In this document: one piece after another, positions 1-7,263 of the stretch
How the letters are laid out: the number at the start of each line of letters is the position of its first letter
Numbering within the stretch: position 1 is the first letter of the stretch
Assembly: GCA_017552435.1 (NCBI GenBank)
Contig: JAFZPZ010000055.1
Location: 1 to 34,679 of the forward strand
Source of the DNA: Bacteroidaceae bacterium
GTDB lineage: Bacteria > Bacteroidota > Bacteroidia > Bacteroidales > Bacteroidaceae
DNA: 34,679 nucleotides
Direction of reading: 5' to 3'
The notes under the pieces: generated by a model
What the model was told of the DNA's origin: nothing
The model's database searches: none
What the model saw: the letters and a program-made list of their open reading frames with translations, nothing else
Translations under genes and position numbers: made by a program

Positions 1-6
1 AAATAT

Positions 7-79
7 TTTCCTCTCGCTGTAAATACAGCCAGAGGAAAGAAAAAATACAGCCAGAGGAAAAAAATACAGCCAGAGGAAA
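7..79. repeat. Hairpin followed by two further 18-bp direct repeats
   Basis: Bases 7-21 pair with 24-38 around a two-base loop, with one mismatch (15/30), giving a stem of about 15 bp. The right arm, AAATACAGCCAGAGGAAA (21-38), is repeated exactly at 43-60 and 62-79 without its left partner. The block lies beyond the 3' end of the LytTR gene, next to the window edge, so more copies may exist outside. Function is unknown; it could be a 3' end structure or a small repetitive extragenic element. Confidence 0.7.
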
Positions 80-92
80 AAAAATCGGCATG

Positions 93-117
93 AAAATTTC
101 GGTAAAGACCGAATTTT
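93..117 (-). terminator. Second possible terminator hairpin
   Basis: AAAAT (93-97) pairs with ATTTT (113-117) and TCGGT (99-103) pairs with ACCGA (108-112) around an AAAG loop, with T98 bulged out. Read on the minus strand, the stem is followed within about 10 nt by a run of eight U residues. It would back up the stronger terminator at 121-160. The separation between stem and U-run makes the call weak. Confidence 0.4.
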
Positions 118-120
118 GGC

Positions 121-160
121 ATAAAATAAAAGCCAGGCCCGTATCATTGCAACACGAGCC
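121..160 (-). terminator. Probable intrinsic terminator of the LytTR gene
   Basis: On the + strand GGCCCGT (136-142) pairs with ACGAGCC (154-160), with one wobble and an 11-base loop. Read on the minus strand, the stem is followed by a U-rich stretch (complement of 121-131). It lies about 10 bp beyond the stop codon of the minus-strand regulator, which is the expected place. Confidence 0.55.
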
Positions 161-169
161 AAGCCCTTT

Positions 170-973
170 TCATTTTTCACTTTTAATTATCTGTTGTACC
201 ATTTCCTTGTATTTTCGGGAAACAGGAAGGCGGACTTCGCCAACAGCAACTGTATCATGATCCAGCCCGGTACAGGCGGAGAGGCGTACCAGGTAGGAAC
301 GATGGATGCGGAGATACTCCGGCCCAAGCAGACGGCCCCAGGAAGATATGGCGGTCTTGTTGCGGAAGCGGCGACCACCGGTGGCATGAATCCAGACCTC
401 CGTGTCGCAACTCTCCACATACAGTATATCCTGCCTTGCCAGCGTCACGCTCTGACGATTGCTGACAAAGGTGATCGGTTCATTGCTCTCTGCTGGAGGA
501 TTCTCCCGCCCCACGGAAGTCGTTCCTTCCAAATCGCTGGCAAAGGTAATCGTCTCTTTGGCTTCGGGCAAGCGTCTGCCAAGTATCCGACCCAGTCCAT
601 AGTCGCCAATTATCATCAGGGTGAGCACCGCAAGCAAGAATATGGGATTGAGAAGCATCGGTGGTACAGAGAAGCCGGTGGTATCTGACACCTGGCGGTA
701 GTCATAAAGTATGGTGGCCTGTGCAATGTGGACTGCCAGGAAAGCCATCGTCAGCACAAAAAGCAGGATAAAGATGAGCGACCTGACAACCTCCACACGT
801 TTGGCTTTAAAATTGGTATGGGCAATCATCTGGCGGAAGATGATGGCAACGGGTAGTAGCGAGGTGCTGAGCATCAAGGCTTCGGGAAACCGATAACCCA
901 TATTGCAAAGGATGGTCGCTAGCAACAACAGGGCTGCTGTCCAATAGAGGGAAAAGAGTGTGAATCGTTTCAT
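170..973 (-). CDS. Membrane-anchored LytTR-family transcription regulator
   Basis: The protein has about four hydrophobic segments in its N-terminal half, a loose linker, and a LytTR DNA-binding domain over roughly the last 100 residues. Typical LytTR features are visible: ITFVSNRQSVTLARQDILYVES near the domain start, then FLRIHRSYLV-like (YLRIHRSYLV) and LPVSRKYKEMV near the end. Proteins of this form bind DNA from the membrane; no receiver domain is present, so it is not a classical two-component regulator. The longest frame starts at a GTG at 1036, but the ATG at 973 (MKRFTLFSLYW) begins directly at the first membrane segment and gives 267 residues. The start is therefore uncertain. A TAACTTTG box at 989-982 on the minus strand lies just upstream of the ATG. 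The divergent neighbour is a small membrane protein, which may be its target. Family call is confident; its signal is unknown. Confidence 0.85.
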   Translation of the reverse strand: MKRFTLFSLYWTAALLLLATILCNMGYRFPEALMLSTSLLPVAIIFRQMIAHTNFKAKRVEVVRSLIFILLFVLTMAFLAVHIAQATILYDYRQVSDTTGFSVPPMLLNPIFLLAVLTLMIIGDYGLGRILGRRLPEAKETITFASDLEGTTSVGRENPPAESNEPITFVSNRQSVTLARQDILYVESCDTEVWIHATGGRRFRNKTAISSWGRLLGPEYLRIHRSYLVRLSACTGLDHDTVAVGEVRLPVSRKYKEMVQQIIKSEK

Positions 974-981
974 TTCGGAGG

Positions 982-989
982 CAAAGTTA
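982..989 (-). promoter_or_regulatory. Possible -7 box for the LytTR gene
   Basis: The minus strand reads TAACTTTG, matching the Bacteroidota TAnnTTTG box. The nearest upstream TTTG is only about 16 bases away, shorter than the usual 19-21. If used, transcription would start within a few bases of the ATG at 973, giving a leaderless or nearly leaderless mRNA. Confidence 0.35.
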
Positions 990-1084
990 AGCATTTCTTC
1001 GCATACAAAAGCCATTGCAGGGGGTGTAAAATCCACTTATAGGGGGATTCGACACGGTGAGAGAGGGTTTTGACGGGCAAAATA

Positions 1085-1116
1085 TTTGGTCTGTAGCCAG
1101 TATCGCCGTACCTTTG
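1085..1116 (+). promoter_or_regulatory. Bacteroidota-type promoter of the small membrane protein
   Basis: TTTG (1085-1088), a 20-base spacer and TACCTTTG (1109-1116) match the TTTG-N19-21-TAnnTTTG consensus. Transcription would begin near 1122, about 45 bases before the ATG at 1168. Confidence 0.7.
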
Positions 1117-1167
1117 CACCAGCAGCTGCAAAAAATGAATTGTTTAACCTCTAAAAAGAAAAAGATT

Positions 1168-1503
1168 ATGATTACTCAGCTTTCAGATTTTTTCATCAGT
1201 GGCAACATGATTCACATGTCCATCCTAACCCTTTTACTGGCGTTTGTCTTTCTGGCAGCATGGAAAGCTCCTGCTTGGGGCTGGAAGATAGGAATCCTCG
1301 CTCTCGTATTAGGAATTCTGTTTGGCATCCTCGGTTACTATCAGATTCAAGATACGATGCGAAGGATGATCTGTGAATCTGGCGACATTTCTCCCCAAGT
1401 CCTCATGGGCGGATACAAGTGCATGCTGGTTCCTGTCATCTATGGTTTCATCATCTTCATTGTGTCACTCGTCATTAACATCATCCAAACGCCCAGGATA
1501 TAG
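1168..1503 (+). CDS. Small membrane protein of unknown function
   Basis: This 111-residue protein has three hydrophobic segments (about residues 15-32, 38-55 and 80-105) separated by a short polar loop. The ATG at 1168 (MITQLSDFFISG) is chosen over the longer frame from 1057, because the promoter at 1085-1116 lies inside that longer frame. The last third, with a GGYKCMLVPVIYGFIIF-like stretch, faintly recalls MotA/TolQ/ExbB proton-channel proteins, but it is too short for a full member and the resemblance is not secure. It is divergent from the LytTR regulator with about 195 bp between start codons, a layout often seen for a regulator and its target. It ends at the edge of the hairpin-rich gap 1504-1823. 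Confidence 0.65.
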   Translation: MITQLSDFFISGNMIHMSILTLLLAFVFLAAWKAPAWGWKIGILALVLGILFGILGYYQIQDTMRRMICESGDISPQVLMGGYKCMLVPVIYGFIIFIVSLVINIIQTPRI

Positions 1504-1565
1504 GAGCTTCTTGCGGCACCGGGAATGGCACTGCCCTCTGAAATGCGTTGTGATTTCTGTGATTC

Positions 1566-1600
1566 TGTGATTGCACCTATATATATATGGTGCAATCACA
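1566..1600. repeat. 12-bp perfect hairpin with AT loop
   Basis: TGTGATTGCACC (1566-1577) and GGTGCAATCACA (1589-1600) are perfect inverted copies around TATATATATAT. Both flanks carry further GTGATT/AATCAC copies, so an imperfect longer stem is possible. Confidence 0.85.
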
Positions 1601-1653
1601 AATCACAAAATCCGCTTACAGACAAATGCGCCGTACACTTACACTCTTTTTCT

Positions 1654-1709
1654 GGAGTGCGGAGAAGATTTTGCTGCTCCGCGGAGAAAAAATATTTCCT
1701 CCGCGCTCC
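1654..1709. repeat. GC-rich inverted repeat with an internal palindrome
   Basis: GGAGTGCGGAG (1654-1664) pairs with CTCCGCGCTCC (1699-1709) with one wobble. Between them CTCCGCGGAG (1677-1686) is itself a perfect palindrome whose halves can also pair with the outer arms, so two alternative folds are possible. Confidence 0.75.
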
Positions 1710-1712
1710 TGT

Positions 1713-1737
1713 AAAATTTCCAGCGTATTGAAATTTT
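1713..1737. repeat. Short perfect AT-rich inverted repeat
   Basis: AAAATTTC (1713-1720) and GAAATTTT (1730-1737) are perfect inverted copies around a nine-base loop. It begins four bases after the preceding hairpin. Confidence 0.65.
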
Positions 1738-1755
1738 CGCCGCGGAAAGATGTTT

Positions 1756-1802
1756 GTTTGTTGTTGGAGCCACCTATATATATAGTGGCTCCAACAACAA
1801 AC
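1756..1802. repeat. 18-bp perfect hairpin with AT loop
   Basis: GTTTGTTGTTGGAGCCAC (1756-1773) and its exact inverse (1785-1802) surround an 11-base CTATATATATA loop. The centre resembles that of the 1566-1600 hairpin, although the outer stem sequences differ. It lies 21 bp past the stop codon of the M6 protease gene; no U-run follows on either strand. Confidence 0.85.
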
Positions 1803-1823
1803 GAGAATCCGCCAACAAAAGGA

Positions 1824-4385
1824 TTAGTTTATTATCTTTTTGCCGTTCACTATGACGATGCCGCGGAAACCTTTGCCTACCCTTTGTCCGCTCAGGTTGT
1901 AGCGGGGGCTGTTATCCTCGGTATCTGCCTGTAGGGTTGAGATGGCATCGGGGTCTTCTCCCTCTACGGGCGTGCTGAGCAGATAGAGCTCGTCGATGAC
2001 CTCGCCGTTCAGCACATCGGTGCCATAGATGGCTGTGATATCGAAGTATTTGCCATCAATGTTCGATGGTAAGGTGATCTTGGGCGTCTTGATCTGGAAC
2101 TTGTTCCAAAGACGCACGCGATGGTCGCCAATAACGGCATAGACGCCGCCATCGCGAACCAGCGTCAGTCCACGCACCAGTACCATATCGGCATAGCGGT
2201 CGGGGGTGAGCTCCGCGCCAAAGATTTCGAAGGGCTGAGCTGCATCGCCGGCGCTGATGGAGACTCCCTCTGTCGCCGCCTGGCTATTGACAGGCGTGAG
2301 CTGCGGCATGAGGTCGGCGTAGGTGAGGCGTCCGGGGATGGAGCCATTGAGGACATCACCCTTGCTGACGTTGAGACCTGTTCCGCTGAGCACCAGGCTA
2401 CCGCTGGCATCGCGCAGATAAATCTCGTCGGCATTAACATAGAGCACCTGTGCGTCGGTGAGCGTGAGGATGGCCTCTGCGCCCTCGCTCAAAGCGCGGA
2501 ACGATGCGATGTCGGGAATCACGCTGGGCAAGGTTACGGTTACGGTGCAGGTGGCCGAAATGTTGTTGTCGGAAGTGGCGGTGATGTGGGCTTCGCCTTC
2601 ACTCAGGGCTGTGACCATGCCGTAGCCATCGACGGTAACCACGTCCTCGTTGTCGCTTTGGAAGCTAAGTGTGTAGATAGCAGACTCCGGAACACACGTC
2701 CAAGAGAGCTGCAGTGTGCTTCCCGGGATGACCCTATAGTTGTCGCTGCTGAAGGCGATGGAGGTGAGCTCGTGCACATTGTAGGCCTCGAAGGTGATGA
2801 CACCCGCGCTCTCCTTGATGTTGCGCAGTCCCAGGTATGAGGGCTTGCCCGACCATGTCTTCAGGTTCGGCGTTGTCTCGTTGTTGATGGTCGTCACACG
2901 CTTCGTGCCGGGGAAAGGGTCGCTGGCTGCACCTACGGAAACATAGTATGCATCGGATTTCACACCCCCAGCACGAATCAGCTCGTAATAGGGATGGTCG
3001 GGATTGTCGTTCACGTAGTTTTGGTCCCCCCACGCCGCAGCGTTGGTGGAATCCACACGGAAGATGAGCATCCCGTGCCCCGGCAACTTACTATCCCACT
3101 TTGACCGCTGACGGTTCTCGATAAAGAAGGACTCATTCCTCACAGGCGTGTACAGACGATAGCCGGTGTTGCTGGATTGCAAAGCCTCGAGGCTGTACGA
3201 GCCCGGGGTGCCGAGAAGCTCCGGAGTGGCAAAGCCCAGTGCATAGCGCTCGAAGAGGGAGAAGCAGCATGGCGTGCGCCCGTAGTTGAAGTCGGCACCA
3301 TTTGCCATCACCGACCACGTATCGGGGTTCACACACTTGCCCTCATACACATTGTTTGTGTCGTAGAAATCGGGCAAGCCCAGCACATGGCTGAACTCAT
3401 GGCACAAGGTGCCGATACCTTCCAGCACGCTCCAATTGCTGTTTTCGAATCCGAAAAGCTCGGTGGAACAGGCATAGCGACCGAGATATACACCGTCCTT
3501 ACGTATGCTGCGGGTATATTTGACATCATACTGATGGGGCCACAGCAGGCGGCTGTCGTTGCCCTGGATGTAAGACGGCAGTCCGGCGAAGATGACGTAA
3601 ACCATATCCAGAGTACCATCTCCATCGACATCGTAGTCCTTGAAGTTCACCTGTGAGTCGGCAGCCGTACAGGCATCGATTATCAGTTGCTCACCGTTTT
3701 TCGTGCCTTTGGCATAGTATTGACTGCGGTTTACCTTCACAGGTCCCACCACATCGAATGTGGGAACAAAGATGCCGTTAGAATTGTCGCGGTAATAGTC
3801 GCGCATACTGCCTGTACAGCGATAAGTCGTCCCATTGTGACTGAAATTGGTGCGAGAGTCGCCAGTATAATTGTCAGCATTAATCATGTCCTCCATGATA
3901 TCCCTATAATCGTCGTAGCGGAACGAACAGTCGTTATACTCCGCAAGTATCACCAGACCGCGGAACTTGGAATAGTCATAGCGGTTTGCACGGTTCGGGC
4001 TGAGTGCGCGGGCACGCTGGGCATGGTTCTGGCTCTGCATCTCCTCTGCCTGCTTCGTGGGCTGCGGTTTCAGCCGCCCGACGCTTTCCACATAATTGCG
4101 CTCTTCCGCTGTGCGCTCGCCGGCATCATGAGCCAGCAGGGCGGTGGGAGCCAATTGTCCCTCAGCATCCAACCGGGCATAGACATAGGCTCCGTCGTCG
4201 CGACAGAACAGCGAATAGCCGTCGGACGTGACGGTATAGTGGAGATACTCGTCGCCAACCAGACGGATGGTTACCGAGGTGCCGTCGGGCTGAACCATTT
4301 GCCTGGTGCCCCGATAGGCCGGCCGAGAATATATAATGGCGACGCCATACAGCATCGCCATTATAATCAGTGAGAATCTTTTCAT
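1824..4385 (-). CDS. Secreted M6-family zinc metalloprotease with Ig-like domain and C-terminal tail
   Basis: A signal peptide (about residues 1-20) precedes a propeptide-like region and an M6 (immune inhibitor A type) catalytic domain. The zinc motif HEFSHVLGLPD lies at residues 329-339, with E330 as the expected catalytic base, and a Met-turn candidate SVMANG follows about 30 residues later. Residues about 538-617 look like a bacterial Ig-like group 2 domain. Residues about 628-750 look like the OB-fold-type module found in many Prevotella secreted proteins. The protein ends with YNLSGQRVGKGFRGIVIV plus a lysine-containing end, a tail also seen on two other proteins in this window. It is the last gene of the SusC/SusD operon; its ATG overlaps the stop of the preceding gene (ATGA), which suggests coupled translation. 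The likely role is extracellular protein cleavage to feed the SusC/SusD peptide importer. Confidence 0.9.
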   Translation of the reverse strand: MKRFSLIIMAMLYGVAIIYSRPAYRGTRQMVQPDGTSVTIRLVGDEYLHYTVTSDGYSLFCRDDGAYVYARLDAEGQLAPTALLAHDAGERTAEERNYVESVGRLKPQPTKQAEEMQSQNHAQRARALSPNRANRYDYSKFRGLVILAEYNDCSFRYDDYRDIMEDMINADNYTGDSRTNFSHNGTTYRCTGSMRDYYRDNSNGIFVPTFDVVGPVKVNRSQYYAKGTKNGEQLIIDACTAADSQVNFKDYDVDGDGTLDMVYVIFAGLPSYIQGNDSRLLWPHQYDVKYTRSIRKDGVYLGRYACSTELFGFENSNWSVLEGIGTLCHEFSHVLGLPDFYDTNNVYEGKCVNPDTWSVMANGADFNYGRTPCCFSLFERYALGFATPELLGTPGSYSLEALQSSNTGYRLYTPVRNESFFIENRQRSKWDSKLPGHGMLIFRVDSTNAAAWGDQNYVNDNPDHPYYELIRAGGVKSDAYYVSVGAASDPFPGTKRVTTINNETTPNLKTWSGKPSYLGLRNIKESAGVITFEAYNVHELTSIAFSSDNYRVIPGSTLQLSWTCVPESAIYTLSFQSDNEDVVTVDGYGMVTALSEGEAHITATSDNNISATCTVTVTLPSVIPDIASFRALSEGAEAILTLTDAQVLYVNADEIYLRDASGSLVLSGTGLNVSKGDVLNGSIPGRLTYADLMPQLTPVNSQAATEGVSISAGDAAQPFEIFGAELTPDRYADMVLVRGLTLVRDGGVYAVIGDHRVRLWNKFQIKTPKITLPSNIDGKYFDITAIYGTDVLNGEVIDELYLLSTPVEGEDPDAISTLQADTEDNSPRYNLSGQRVGKGFRGIVIVNGKKIIN

Positions 4386-7234
4386 TTAACAAGAATACTC
4401 TTGCCGTCCTTCACTACAATACCCTTGTAGTTCTTGCCAACAGGCTGTCCGGCCAGGTTGAAGGCACGGCCATTTTGGATAGGAGTCTTTTCTACGACGG
4501 TGCTGATACCATCGGGATCAACGTCCTGTGTTACGGTAACGGTCAACTTGGCACCGGTCTGGAAGAATACGAACCGGGCTGTACGGTTCTCCACGCCCTC
4601 GGGAAGTGGATCGACGTCAATCACCAGGTCGTAGTCAATGCCGTGGACGAAGTAGGTATATTCTTCACCATCCTCATCGACTTCGGTGGCTGTGGAATAG
4701 TCCTCGTTGGCTACAGATAAGGTTATCCATTCAGGAATATCATCCACTTCCTCGCCGTCTTCGGTGACGCTCTCTATATCGAGCAGGTAGGTGGGTTCTC
4801 CGGTCTCGTCATCATGTGTATAGTACATGGGGGTGACATGGATGGAAGAAGAACCGCCGTTATTAGCAAAAATCAGATTTGTATCGTCATCAGTGTACAG
4901 ATAACCATAGGTGGCATCAATCAGACCGATGAACAGCTGGGGGAACCAGGTATTGTAAGAATACATACTGCCCTCCTCACCGGCTTTCTCAAACCATGTG
5001 GACTTGAAGTGGCAAACGTCGATGTCCTGGCTACCGAGCACACCACTGAAGGTGCCGTTGTCCCAGCCCTCGATGATGATGATGAACTCGTCCTCGACGA
5101 AGAGGTAGTCTATTGTTTCGCTCATTCCGAACTCATCTTCTACGTAAAGCTCGTCGAACTCGACAGCTGTGAGACCAATATCGTAGTCAGCATTTATGTT
5201 TTCTGACGTAGCATCGCCCTCGGCAATAATATCACCAATCTCGAGTCTTCCGCTTAGCGAACGCGTGCACTTGCAAATCTTGATGTGCAGGTTGAAGTCA
5301 TCATTAAAGCTAGAACCTACCAAAGGCAGGGTGACACCGGTGAAATAGAGCGGTGCGGATGGTTTGCCCTGATAGGAATAAATCTTGGAAATGACAGCGC
5401 GATCATATTTGTCGGGCGTACCCCAGTTGGTGTAGAACGTCAAGTCGCCGTCGGGATTCTGGCGAGTCATAATAGCGTAGGAACCATCGGTGAACTGGAA
5501 TGAGCTTTGTCCATGACCGGCATAGGCGATGACGGTTTCGTATCTTGGACCAGTTTCGTCACTGTTCGGGCAATGACCGGCTCCCCATGTATAGGGTTCG
5601 GAGACAGCATCCTGATTGTATGCTATGAGCGAGAAATCCTCGTAGAAAGCACCGCCCTTGGTGTTCAGAGTAAAGTTCTTGTCATTGCTGGTAATGGTTG
5701 TCTCCTCGTCGTCGTATTCCGTAACCGACCATTCGAAGCCTGTAGCAATATCGAATGTGCAATTGTGGAATGTTGTGGGAGCGTATGCACCCAAAACAGC
5801 CAGGTTGTTATTGTAACTGTAACCGGACAAGCCCAAGCCAGCAAACAATACCAGTTCTTCAGGTTCGCAGAGCACATCCTCGGGCGCTTCTGCCGGATCA
5901 TCGGGCAGACGGTACTTCACGTTTTTAACGAGAAGGTAAGCACCCAGGTAGCTTTCCCAAGACTCGTCATACTTGTTTGTGCTCCATGCACCGATGCAGA
6001 TGGATTCGTCGTCGATAGTCTTCAGAGAACCGTTCTCATCCTCGGTAAGTACGATACAACCATCATCGGTGGTATAGCTGCAAAGCATGACATATTCAGT
6101 CTCGCCATTTTCATCGGTTGTGGAGGCGATAACCTGTGGCTTCACCGTAATGGTGTTGCCCTTCTGTTCGAATTCCACTTCGATGCCGTCAGGGTAAAGT
6201 TGAGAGAATAACTCTGGCGTTGGAATCATGTTCACGAAGTAGGGGAACTCATCATCGTCCATGACTGCCTTGCAACGCTGCATCGTCCAGTCGAGACCCA
6301 CCTGTGCAAAGTGATCTACGCCATGACCTAAGTACTCATTATCGACAGCAATCTCAATATGGTAATAATAGTTGACGTTGGTAATCAACTCGTCCCAGCC
6401 AAGATAGGCTTCGCCGTCGCCCATTTCCTCGTCAAACTCAACACCAGCGAATTCGCCCAAACAAATCAGGTTACCATCGGTGATTTTGAGCTTTCCGCTC
6501 TCTTCGAGTTGCATGGTGATGGTGCCGTCCTCTGCATCACTGTTGGCAGAGAAGAGGGTAATATAGACTATGTCGCCAAGTTCTTCGCTATCATAAGCTG
6601 CGATAGCTTGTGGCATGACTGTTATGACACCGTCCTCATCAATGGCATACTCTATGGGGAAGCCATCGGGATAAAGATCAGAAAGGAAGTCCGGAGTAGG
6701 TATCACGTCCACCAGAACGTCAACCTCACTCTCTTCACTTGTCTCAGAATCGATTTTAGTTGCCGTTTTCGGAGTCATGGTCCATTCTACCGTCTCCTTC
6801 AACGCATAGTCTCCACCTCTGGCGCGGTATTCCTCGGCAAATGCGGGAGCCTTGCGTGCGGCCTTTGCCTGCTTCGTAACCTGAGGGTTCAGGGTCAGCA
6901 TAGGACGAAGGTTCTTCATGTTGCGATTCTGGACCTTGCCTTCACCGAGAACTTTGGTCTGGTTCTGCATAGCGGGCTGCGTAGCAAGAAATTCGCGCTG
7001 GGCACGTGTAACGGGTTTCACCTTGGCAGGGTCAAGGGTGAGTTGATTGCAGGGAACAAAACTCCTCACAAGCCTGTCCTGTCGTGGAGCGACAGCCTGG
7101 TAAGAGCGTTGCGACTGTGGAACATTCACCACTCTTGTTGTGGTCTGGGGAATGCTCGATGACTTGGAATTGAACTGTGCACTTGCAGACAGACCGGCCA
7201 AAGCCATCACGGAAAGAAGTAACAATTTCTTCAT
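4382..7234 (-). CDS. Large secreted protein of unknown function with duplicated module and BACON-like domain
   Basis: This 950-residue acidic protein has a clear signal peptide ending near SASAQ (residue 20). A basic, low-complexity segment (about 25-135) may be a propeptide. Two related modules follow, at about 147-290 and 315-440; each starts with a WTM stretch and contains IPTPxxxSxLYPDG (178-191 and 337-350). A central part of unknown fold comes next. Residues about 817-903 (EWITLSV, then a RTARFVFF...LTVTVTQD strand pattern) resemble a BACON domain, which often anchors or spaces surface proteins. The tail FNLAGQPVGKNYKGIVV matches that of the next protein in the operon. No catalytic motif was recognised. 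Its place between the DUF4302 lipoprotein and the M6 protease suggests a surface binding or structural part of the same peptide-capture system. Confidence 0.85.
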   Translation of the reverse strand: MKKLLLLSVMALAGLSASAQFNSKSSSIPQTTTRVVNVPQSQRSYQAVAPRQDRLVRSFVPCNQLTLDPAKVKPVTRAQREFLATQPAMQNQTKVLGEGKVQNRNMKNLRPMLTLNPQVTKQAKAARKAPAFAEEYRARGGDYALKETVEWTMTPKTATKIDSETSEESEVDVLVDVIPTPDFLSDLYPDGFPIEYAIDEDGVITVMPQAIAAYDSEELGDIVYITLFSANSDAEDGTITMQLEESGKLKITDGNLICLGEFAGVEFDEEMGDGEAYLGWDELITNVNYYYHIEIAVDNEYLGHGVDHFAQVGLDWTMQRCKAVMDDDEFPYFVNMIPTPELFSQLYPDGIEVEFEQKGNTITVKPQVIASTTDENGETEYVMLCSYTTDDGCIVLTEDENGSLKTIDDESICIGAWSTNKYDESWESYLGAYLLVKNVKYRLPDDPAEAPEDVLCEPEELVLFAGLGLSGYSYNNNLAVLGAYAPTTFHNCTFDIATGFEWSVTEYDDEETTITSNDKNFTLNTKGGAFYEDFSLIAYNQDAVSEPYTWGAGHCPNSDETGPRYETVIAYAGHGQSSFQFTDGSYAIMTRQNPDGDLTFYTNWGTPDKYDRAVISKIYSYQGKPSAPLYFTGVTLPLVGSSFNDDFNLHIKICKCTRSLSGRLEIGDIIAEGDATSENINADYDIGLTAVEFDELYVEDEFGMSETIDYLFVEDEFIIIIEGWDNGTFSGVLGSQDIDVCHFKSTWFEKAGEEGSMYSYNTWFPQLFIGLIDATYGYLYTDDDTNLIFANNGGSSSIHVTPMYYTHDDETGEPTYLLDIESVTEDGEEVDDIPEWITLSVANEDYSTATEVDEDGEEYTYFVHGIDYDLVIDVDPLPEGVENRTARFVFFQTGAKLTVTVTQDVDPDGISTVVEKTPIQNGRAFNLAGQPVGKNYKGIVVKDGKSILVK

Positions 7235-7263
7235 AACTTGTATTTTATTATTGTTGATTTTGA

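Larger units (their letters stand above)
1504..1823. other. Convergent intergenic region packed with inverted repeats
   Basis: No gene is supported in these 320 bp between two convergent genes. Four hairpins follow one another: 1566-1600, 1654-1709, 1713-1737 and 1756-1802. The small frames that run through it have no coding signature and are broken by the palindromes. No T-run follows the two large hairpins, so ordinary terminators are not evident. It may still act as a transcription barrier between the facing genes. Confidence 0.7.

Noticed and set aside
1566-1802. Ordinary intrinsic terminators for the two convergent genes
   Set aside because: The stems are strong but neither of the two large hairpins is followed by a T-run on either strand.
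3687-4373. 228-codon + strand open frame opposite the M6 protease gene
   Set aside because: It is antisense to the protease propeptide and catalytic region and has no recognisable features.
6359-7162. 267-codon + strand open frame opposite the 950-residue protein gene
   Set aside because: The minus-strand gene has a signal peptide, family-like domains and tight operon spacing; the antisense frame has none of these.
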